Positions 55,356-64,000 of a DNA stretch of 64,000 nucleotides are shown one piece after another. Within the stretch, counting starts at the first letter, position 1. Each line of letters starts with the position of its first letter. A program made the translations under genes and the position numbers. The notes below the pieces were generated by a model. The model ran no database searches, had not been told where the DNA came from, and was given only the letters and a program-made list of their open reading frames with translations. This stretch comes from Neocallimastix lanati (nom. inval.) (Eukaryota; Neocallimastigomycota; Neocallimastigomycetes; Neocallimastigales; Neocallimastigaceae), in assembly GCA_016946835.1 (NCBI GenBank), contig JACVTC010000026.1, forward strand, positions 411,001 to 475,000. Direction: 5' to 3'.

Positions 55356-55766
55356 TTATTAATAATAAATATTTAATATTATAATAAATTTTATTTTATT
55401 ATTTAATTAATTTAATAATAAAATATATAATTTTATTTATTTTATTTGAATAAAATAAAATGGAAAGGTTTTATTATTAAAATATTTAATAATAAAATAT
55501 AATAATAAAATAAAATTAAAAAAAAATAAAAATAAAATAAAATTCTCAACAGAAAACCTATTTATTCTTTTTTTGTTTTTATTTTATTTTTTTAGTGCTA
55601 AAATACATTTATTCTTTTATTTATTCTTTTTTTTGTTTTTATTTTATTTTTTTAATGCTAAAAAACAATAAATAAAAATATACGTTGAAAATAGTGGCGT
55701 ATTACATATATTATACACATTGTACAAAATTTTATGATGATTATACATAAATTATGTCGAAATGCT

Positions 55767-57498
55767 TCACATTCAATGAAACCTTCTATTAGGGAGAGCG
55801 AGTTTCGGAACCTCACGTGAATAGACATAAGCCACATATTTTGAGATGGCGCATTATATATAAATTTTTTTTTTATATATATAAATAAATAATAAATAAT
55901 AATTAAATAAATATTTTATTTTATAATAATTTCATAATTTAATATATATTTGATAATAAAAAATAAAAAAATAAAAAAATAAAAAATAAAAAAATTAAAA
56001 AAAAAAAAAAAAGATTAAAAAAATAAAATACAAAAAAAATAAAATAAAATATTTTCATATTTATTTATATTTATAACTGTAATTTTTTATTATAAAAATA
56101 AATAAATAATAATTAAATAATATTATTAAATATTATTATTAAATAAATTAATGAATAAATTAATAAATAAATAAAAATTTTCAGAATATGGCGAATGTAA
56201 ATCATCATTTTTTTTTGAAATATATCACATTTTAAATATTTTTAATAATTATTTTTTCAAAGAAATTATATGTGCCATTTTATTTTAATGTTTTAAATAT
56301 TATATTCATAAATAAAAATATAAAAAATAATATAAGCCACATTCCGAAACGCACCACCATCAGAAATAGGTAATATATTAATTATATATTCAAATATATA
56401 GAACTATATTAATTTTATATGAATTAAAGTATTATAATTATTATAATTATAATAATACATATTAAAATAAAATAAAATAAAATAATTATAAAAAAGATAA
56501 ATTTACAATATTAAACATATATTATTTTAACATAAACAGCTATTATTTTAACTCATTATTATTATTATTTAATGAATATTCACAGTTTATGTTAATATAT
56601 GTATTGATAATTGTTGTGTTAATAACCTAGCTAGCTAGATTATAGTCCAAATATATATGCTATTAAACAAATATTGTACTAAAATCATGCAAATAACTAA
56701 CATGTGTATATCACTAGCATGGATATTGCAACATATGATGCAATGATGTACTGTATATTCAGTGAATATATAATCATAATATTACTGTATCCTTATGCAA
56801 ATAAACAAATATGAAATAATATTGCAATTACATTATTTAATGATATTTATACAACTGTCAAAATATTAAATATACATGTTTTTCATATTAATTATATATA
56901 AGAGGCTTATAGAAAAGAAAAATAATTTATTCAAACTAAATTATTTTATTATAAACTATATATTATTATAATATATATCCTATCATATGTAATATATTTA
57001 ATAATTAAAATTTAATAAAAGTTGTTATAAAATATAAATATTAATTAAAATGTTAATTAAATATTAAACTATAAATACTAATTTTCTAACAAAAATTATA
57101 AAAAAATTTTAATCAATAAATAATATAAATAATATATACTAAATTAATTCTTCAATAAAATAAAATTAAATTTAAATTAAAAATAGAATAAAGAAAATAT
57201 AAATATGTTAGATATTAATAAATTATTATATGGAATAAATAATGAAATACTATTTTACCAATTATTTAATATATATTTTCAAATTAGAAATTTGTCATAA
57301 GACATATATACCAAAAAAAAAAAAAAAGTAAAAAAATTCATTCAATTATTAAGTATTTTTTCTTTGGTATAATTTATTTTTTTTTGGTAATTATGATTTC
57401 TTAAGAACCTAAATTTTTCCAAATTTTAATTTTTATTTTTCATTTTTCATTTTATTTTTCATTTTGTATTAAATTGTTAATATAAAAAATATAAAATA

Positions 57499-57530
<32 letters not shown>
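55767..57530. other. MULE-like scraps then AT-rich promoter-side DNA
   Basis: MULE end words persist to about 56370: GAGTTTCGGAA (55799), GATGGCGCATTATA (55844), ATATGGCGAATG (56187) and CCACATTCCGAAACGCACC (56338). Beyond that, AT-rich sequence with CTAGCTAGCTAG (about 56628) and no gene. The last part is the promoter region of the LRR gene and ends in a 27-nt A run at 57504-57530. Confidence 0.5.
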
Positions 57531-57531
<1 letters not shown>

Positions 57532-58229
57532 TGATTATATTTGTTATACTTATTAACATAATCCTTTCAACTAAAATTGTTTACAGTCAAAATACTGAGT
57601 GTATTCCTCTCAATATTATATTAGGAATTGATAAGTCATATAATTGCTGTAATCATGCTAAGATTACTTGTTTAGATGGCCACGTAAGAAGAATGTAATA
57701 TATAATTTTTGTGAAAAAAAAAAATAATAAAAATTATTAAAAAGTAATTTATATTATTATTATTATTATTTTATTTTAATATCTTTAACTTTATATTTTT
57801 ATATAATTATTATAAAATATATATTCTTTTTATTTAAAAATAGAGATTTCAGTCAAAGTAATTTAAATGGAACAATTCCAAATGAAATTGGAAATTTAGT
57901 ATATTTAGAGGATTTGTAATTTTATTATATTTACTTTTTTTTTTATCGTATAAAACTTTATAAAAAATAAATATGAAAGGAATTAAATTATTTTTTATTA
58001 TTCAATATTTTTATAGTATAACTAAATACTTATTATATATTTTTTATTTGGAACAGGGTACTATTACAAAATAATTTTAGTGGACCTATCCCTCCAGAAA
58101 TTGGAAAACTAACAAATTTAAAAATATTGTAACTATATTCATGGTTATTTATATTAATTACTACTACAAAATAAGAATAAATAATATAATTAAAGATGAT
58201 AGTAATAATAAGAATAATGAAAACTTGTT

Positions 58230-58267
<38 letters not shown>

Positions 58268-59987
58268 TTTATTATATATCTGTGATATCATAGAAATATA
58301 CGTAACAATAAATTTAGCGGTTCACTTCCGTCTGAATTAGGAAATTTAACTAAATTAACATATATGTAATATATATAATTAATATATTTACGTAACATTT
58401 TTGATATTATTATAATTGTCATTTTCGTTATTTTATTATATTATAAGTAATCCTAACCAATTCATTGATTTTTAATGTTTTATTTTTAAACAGGTCTATT
58501 TCATTTAACGAATTAAGTGGTCCTATTCCTAGTAGCATTGGAAATTTACAAAGTTTACAAAAATTGTAATGCTTTAGTTTAATTGTTTTTGCTTTGTGTA
58601 TATATATATATATACTATTATTATTAAATATTATATATATATTTATTATTATTATTATTCAATAAAATAGATATATCCGTTATAATTTTTTAAGTGGTTC
58701 TCTTCCCTCTGAACTTGGAAACTTATCTAATTTATTAGATTCGTAATTATTAATTTCTTATTTACTTATTTATTATTATTGTTAATTGTTATTTATAATA
58801 AAAATATTATTATTATATCAATTAAATATATACAAATATAAATATTTAATTATTCTTTAAATTTTTGATTTTTTAATAATATTATATTAATTATATATTT
58901 AAAAAACAGGACTTTAACAGATAATCATTTAACTGGTGAAATTCCAGAAGAAATTGGAAACTTACCTAAATTAACGTTATTGTAAGTTTAAATTAATATA
59001 CATAAAAAAAATTGAAAATAAAAAATATATCATATTTAAATGTTGCTATTTATATATATATAATTTATAATAGTGATTTATCTAATAATGATTTCTGTGG
59101 TCCAAGACCATCCAGTAGTAAAATGTAAAATTAAAAAAAAAAAGCTTATTAAATAATTGTAATTAATATATATTCATAAACATATAAATTATATTTATAT
59201 TGGAAACAGAAAAGTAGATAATAATTCTAATATTGGAGTTCCTTGTAATGGTGTATCAAATACTATCAGTAGTGGAAATACAAGAGCTTCAAGTACTTCA
59301 AGTTTTTCAAATACTCCAACAAGTAGTCCAACTATTATTAATCCACCAGGAGGTGAAGGAAATTCATTTTTAAAAATTTCTTTAATCATAGCTGGAATAG
59401 TAGGTATAGGTGTGATAGCAGGTATTGCATTTTTCGTAACAAGTAAAAGAAAATCTACAAACCATAATAATGGAGGAAATACAAATATCGTCGATAGTAT
59501 AAGAAATACAATAGATATTAATGATTCATTAGATAGAAATGGTTCCAATGTGATTATTGAAAGTAGAATAATAAATATAAATGATAATCCTGTAAACACT
59601 TCAGATATAACTAATAATGCTCCACTCACTAATATTAGCCCAATTGTTAATACTAGTCCAATTGTTAATAATATAAATACAAGTTCCTATAGTTCTAATG
59701 AAGTTAGTAATTATAATCCAACTGCTCAACAAATATTTAATCCCTCTACGCGTCAAGTATTTAATGCTGATATTGATATAACCGATAATAATTTGAATAT
59801 TAACAATCAACAAGTAGAAGAATTACCTCCTCCTGCATATGTTGAGGTAATTGGAGAAAATAGAAGTAATATTGAATCACCTACAACTGTACAAAGAAGA
59901 ACTAATGGATATTATCATTCAGAAAAGACAAGAACATTCGATCTTCCTCCTGAAACCAATAATGCCAATAATAATCAGGTTGAATAA
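57531..59987 (+). CDS. LRR receptor-like membrane protein, 9 exons
   Basis: Predicted exons: 57531-57694, 57844-57915, 58057-58128, 58294-58365, 58494-58565, 58671-58742, 58910-58981, 59074-59124, 59210-59987; CDS 1425 nt, 474 residues. All introns are GTAA...AG and phase 2. Exon 1 encodes a signal peptide (cleavage likely after VYS, about residue 19) and a Cys-rich LRR N-cap (NCCNHAKITCLDG). Exons 2-7 are each 72 nt and encode one 24-residue plant-type LRR (NxLxGxIPxEIGNLxxL). Exon 8 is a half repeat with C-terminal cap. Exon 9 gives a Ser/Thr stalk, a transmembrane helix (about 270-292), SKRK, and an Asn/Ser-rich cytosolic tail with PPAY at 423-426. There is no kinase domain. It is probably a cell-surface recognition or adhesion protein; ligand unknown. 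Splice sites were chosen because they restore the LRR frame seven times over. Confidence 0.88.
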
Positions 59988-61139
59988 ACAAGAAAAAAGG
60001 AAAAGAATTTAGGATTAAATAACTTTATATTATTATTATAATCATTTCAATTAGTTTATTTATATTTTTTTTTTAAATAAAAAAAAAAAAGAGAGAGAAA
60101 GAAATTAAATTAATCACCATTATTTTATAAATTAAAAATATAAAAGATATATATATAAACCAATATTTAAAACAATAAAAATAATAATATTTATTATTAT
60201 TATAATGAAAATGTAATTTAAATAATTCATACATCATATTTTCTTTTTTAAGAAATATAGAATGTATATATAAATTTATCAAATGATATTTTTATATAAA
60301 CATAAAAAAATAATAATACTTTTGATTAATTCATCATTTTTTTTTTATTCTTTATTTTTTATGTATTAATTTTATCAAATCTAGTTTAATAATAAATATA
60401 TGAATTTTTTATATAATAAAATAATAAGATGAGTTATTTTTAAAAAAAATTATTCATTTATTAATTTTATATATACATATATATATATTTAATTAATTAA
60501 AATTTGATTAACAAATAATCCACAAGATATTTAAGCATATTTTATTTTAATATTTTTTTAAAAAAAAAAAAAAAAATATTTATTTTTGGTAATTAAGAAA
60601 GAAGTATAAAAGTATTACATAATTAGACTGAATAAAATTTTAATTCATTTAAAAAAAAAATTAATAAAATTAATAAATTTATATAAAAAAAAAATATTTT
60701 AAAGAATATGATATCATTTTTATCTAAATTTCTAATTAAAAAATTATATAAAAAGTATTTTGAAAATTCTTATTATCTTTTATAAATTATTTTTTTTAGT
60801 TATTTTTGTTGAAATATTGTAAAAATAATTACTTTCATTTACAGTTGTTAAGGTTACAGGTAAGTCTTTCCCCCTTATATATATAATAACATTCTAATTA
60901 TTAAAAGTAATATAGACAAGATACTGTCCTAACTGTAGGGTCGCACAAGTACTGTCATTTAATATATTTACAAGGGAATTACTAATATTTTGGTACATTA
61001 TTTCATGTAGATATATTCTACTAAATTGTAATCTTTCTGTCCTATCTGTGGAGTATCTCCAATTAGTAATAGTATATCTCAAACACACTTGTAACATTTG
61101 AAAATTTCAATGGAATAAACTTTAAAACATTTAGTATTT
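59988..61139. other. spacer with AT-rich DNA; possible start of transporter relic
   Basis: 60000-60840 is simple AT-rich DNA. From about 60840 complexity rises (CAGTTGTTAAGGTTACAGG, AGATACTGTCCTAACTGTAG), which may be the beginning of the ABC transporter relic, but no domain is readable there. Confidence 0.4.
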
Positions 61140-63900
61140 AAAAGTTCTCAAGAAGAACAATTCTGATGAAATTGCCTGTCACTATGTTATTCAAGAAGGT
61201 CCATTTGACTTTGAATGTTATATTCCAGTTCGTAACATTTATAAATACTATAAGTTTAGAAAAAGTATTTAAAATGATGAAGATGATAATGATGATGATA
61301 ATGATATGGCAGATACTAAATTGAGTAAAGTTTTTGATGCCAATGGTAACAATAACTTTTATTAATGTTCAACCTATTTTCAAGAATAAGAAGAGTATTT
61401 CATAAGGAGTTAGGAATTTGTCTTCAAATAATGCTTTAGGTAAAGGATTTACTTTTGTTGATCATTTCAAGCTCTTTTTCCGTTATTAAAGGAGTCGGTG
61501 ATTGAGTTGATATGGATAAATGGTTTAAAATATATTGATTTAATTGAAAAGAGAGATTATGTTGTTTAAAAATTGAGTGATGGTCAAAAAAGAAAAGTTT
61601 GTATTGGTTTAACTCCTACTAGTTTAGATCTTCTTTCCAGAAGAAAGATTTGGAGTTTATTATTGAAAAAGAAGAAGGATGGAGTCATCTTCATTACTAC
61701 ACATTAAATGGTTGAAGCTGATGTTATTGCTAATGGTAAGTTTGTCTTAAGTAAGGGTCATGTTCATTATTTAAATTATAATATATACCTTAATTACTTC
61801 CTAATGAAATATAATCTAGAAAAAAAAACAAACAATCATGAAGCTATTGAAAAAATTATTAGAAAGTACAACAATAAGACCACCATAAATGATAGTAAAT
61901 ACAATATGATCTCTTACGCTTCTTCCTTCCATATTTGGATATTACCAATTGAATGTTCACCCTTATTTTATTCTCATTTAAAGAATCTTGAAAGAGAAAA
62001 GGGTCATGCTTTACATGTTTTCTTATTGAATGTTCCTATTTTAGAATAATTTTGCTTGTTCAATTTGAAGGAGAAAATGAAATATAAAACAAAGAAAGAG
62101 TGGCTATTAAACTGATAGAATTAAGTGACCAAATGAATTGGTTGCCGCTTTACGTTATTGCTAGTTATCGTATCAGACTCTATTTCCGTAGAAAGCTTTG
62201 ATTTATCATGAGTGTTATTTTGCCATTCCTTATCATATTCATTTTCTTCCAAAAGTTAGGTAATAATGAAAAACAACCTTGAATTTGTTGAATACCCAAA
62301 AATTGAATTTAATTCTGATTTATAAGACTCAAGAATTATGAAATTAGTGCATCTAGTATGAAAAATACCATTACCGATTATATCAACGAACTTAAATTCC
62401 TAAAAATTTCTAATTCCTCTAATAGTATTACCTTCTAAGATGATAATCAAAAGATAGATGAAAATTATAATATTATTAGTGAATTATATTACGTCCCTAG
62501 TTTCTCCGGTGATTTCAATGAAACAACCAAGACCTATAACTTTAATGTATTCTATACTAATTCTATTGCTATTCTCTGTTCCATTCATTTTGAATGACTT
62601 TAGTAATGCTATTTTAGTTGCTGATAATGTCAGTGATACTATTCATGCTAATACTCAACTACTCAGGGTCTTTTTAATATACTTAAAATATCAAGCATGT
62701 ATGATTGCTGCTATTGGTGTTGGTTTTACCTTTTCTTTCTATAGTTCACATATTATTTATGAAAGAATGGGCTAAAATTTTAAAGCAACTTCAATTAAAT
62801 GGGGTTACCAATAAAAGTTGCTGACTTTCTCTTTTCATCTCAGATTATATCTGGCTCTTATTAACCAATGTTCTTATTGTTCGTAGTGAATGATTGAATG
62901 ATGAAAATGATAGTGATACTTTTTGCTAATTTATTTTATTTTGGTACTTATTATTCTTGATATTTTCTTCCCTAACTATTGTTTTATCAGAGTTTCTAAG
63001 AAGTTAATTTCTCTTGGTATTGAACAAAAAACCAATAGTTGTTCTATTTTTTTTTTTTTTCTCTTCTCGTCATCATGAAGAATCAAATCACATGTCATTT
63101 CATTGGTACTTTCTTTTCCACTATCTCTATATTTTGACTTTCTTCACTAATAAAAATAAAATCTAACCACAAATGTCTTTGAAATCAACAGTAAAAAGAG
63201 AAATATTATTGATAAAGAAATAAGAAGAGGAGATGATGACATCTATTTTGAATATCAGCATAATAAGGCCAATCAAATGTTCCTTTATATTCGTGATTAT
63301 TCCACAAGAAATTAGTTAAATTTATCAAATATTGCCGTTTAAACTCCCATAAAAATAAGTTACCTTCTGAAATGAGTGATGGTATTTGTTATGAATTGAA
63401 TATCTTGATTAATCTTTGTGTTTCTTCTCAAATTTCATGTTAGATGGGTTTTCTTCATATAGATCTTTCCACATCCCTTATTTGTAGGAAATTATTAAAT
63501 CAGCAATTCAAAATAATCAGTCCTCTACCATTATGACCTCTCACTCTATATGGAAGAAGAAGAGTTAATATATAACCGTACTAGTATCATGGTCAACGGT
63601 AAATACAATGAACATCTATAGATAAAATTTACAAACTCATACATTATAAATGCTCATATAGATGATGTAGAAAAATTACATTATACTTTCAGAGTAGAAA
63701 GAAACCTCTTTGGAGGTGATACCTATCAACGTAAAGATAAGTCCCTTCAATGAGTCAAGTATGAGGTAAATAAATGAGCATAGTTGTGTCTTTGTCATTA
63801 TGGAATTTTTTTGTGAAGAAAAGTTTTTCATCGATTATAGTTACAATCGAACCTCTTTGGAATAAGAATTTTAGAATTTTGTTACCTTAATAAAAAAATC
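61140..63900 (+). pseudogene. ABCA-type ABC transporter, heavily decayed
   Basis: Many stops and frame changes, but the order of pieces matches the C-terminal part of an ABCA half or full transporter. About 61195-61270 has IPVRNIYKYYKFRK (pre-NBD segment). About 61440-61600 has VDHFKLFF, LKYIDLIEKRDYVV and the signature LSDGQKRKVCIGL. The sequence then jumps straight to SLDLLSRRKIWSLLLKKK, so Walker B is deleted; no Walker A is seen. IFITTH, then a linker with NYFLMKYNLEKKTNN (61700-62049). 62110-62990 has transmembrane-domain fragments (YVPSFSGDFNETTKTYNFN, then Ile/Leu/Phe-rich helices). 63585-63775 has NRTSIMVNGKY and IDDVEKLHYTFRVERNLFGG. 63830-63890 has FIDYSYNRTSLE-EF-NFVTL, the typical ABCA C-terminal end. 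It cannot make a functional transporter. Confidence 0.75.
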
Positions 63901-63918
63901 AAGAATAATTTTTTTTTT

Positions 63919-64000
63919 TTTTAATTTTTTGAAAAAGGTAATTAATTTATTTTAAAAAAAATTTTTTTTTATTTTTTGAAAAAGGTAATTAATTTATTTT
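63919..64000. repeat. 40-bp tandem duplication at window end
   Basis: ATTTTTTGAAAAAGGTAATT followed by AATTTATTTT occurs twice, separated by A/T runs, running off the window. Confidence 0.8.

Larger units (their letters stand above)
51970..55766. mobile_element. palindromic MULE with ~1.2-kb inverted arms
   Basis: The left arm (about 51970-53150) is the inverted counterpart of the right arm (about 54440-55766). Outer ends read GCATTTCGACATAATTTATG at the left and its complement at the right, followed by AATACGCCACTATTTTCAACG inside both. The arms continue through the 3' non-coding region and well into the transposase C-terminal coding sequence (163 encoded residues in the left arm, near-identical in the right). 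The centre (53150-54440) holds an AT minisatellite and the transposase N-terminal half. So two C termini face outward from one N terminus. It probably arose by a fold-back or break-repair event in a normal MULE. Confidence 0.75.

Noticed and set aside
59195-59629. 144-residue minus-strand hydrophobic protein opposite the LRR gene
   Set aside because: Antisense shadow of exon 9, whose plus-strand frame fits the spliced LRR protein.
62458-62775. 105-residue membrane protein
   Set aside because: It overlaps transmembrane-domain fragments of the decayed ABCA transporter in a neighbouring frame; not an independent gene.

Overview
The window looks like nuclear DNA of an anaerobic gut fungus (Neocallimastigomycota; Piromyces, Neocallimastix or Anaeromyces type). 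Intergenic DNA is almost pure A+T with very long A or T runs (up to 64 nt) and microsatellites. Genes are sparse islands of higher complexity. The one clearly metabolic gene encodes a secreted plant-cell-wall enzyme with two fungal dockerins (CBM10 type), a hallmark of this phylum. No bacterial operons, rRNA genes or CRISPR arrays are visible.

Layout. 0-17.5 kb and 27-28.5 kb hold six small, mostly single-pass membrane or membrane-associated proteins with Asn/Gln/Pro/Tyr-rich tails (977-1588, 5161-5799, 6477-7055, 8032-9015, 16289-17419, 27348-28451) and a seventh, frameshifted one (10833-11338). Several share short motifs (juxtamembrane LYxRS; tail NPYxN and PPxY), so they look like a diverging local gene family. 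32739-34706 is a CE1 esterase - dockerin - dockerin - GH11 xylanase fusion with all catalytic residues present. 57531-59987 is a nine-exon gene for a secreted/transmembrane leucine-rich-repeat receptor-like protein; six exons are exactly 72 nt, each encoding one 24-residue LRR, and all eight introns are phase 2. 61140-63900 is a heavily decayed ABCA-type ABC transporter.

Mobile DNA. Three copies (12.8, 19.3 and 36.8 kb) of a tRNA-derived SINE of about 445 bp are present; the third is 5'-truncated and flanked by a perfect 17-bp target duplication. Ty3/gypsy relics lie at 20.2-20.7 kb (between two direct repeats at 18.6 and 21.9 kb) and at 44.5-48.1 kb. Mutator-like (MULE) transposase relics lie at 43.9-44.3, 49.7-51.2 and 52.0-55.8 kb. 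The last is a giant palindrome whose arms reach into the transposase coding sequence. A fold-back element at 19.8-20.17 kb carries MULE-like end motifs.

The cell-wall enzyme would act outside the cell on feruloylated or acetylated xylan, probably docked on a fungal cellulosome. The small membrane proteins have no assignable function. Limits: coordinates of decayed elements are approximate, identities were judged by eye, and several frameshifts fall in homopolymers and could be assembly errors.
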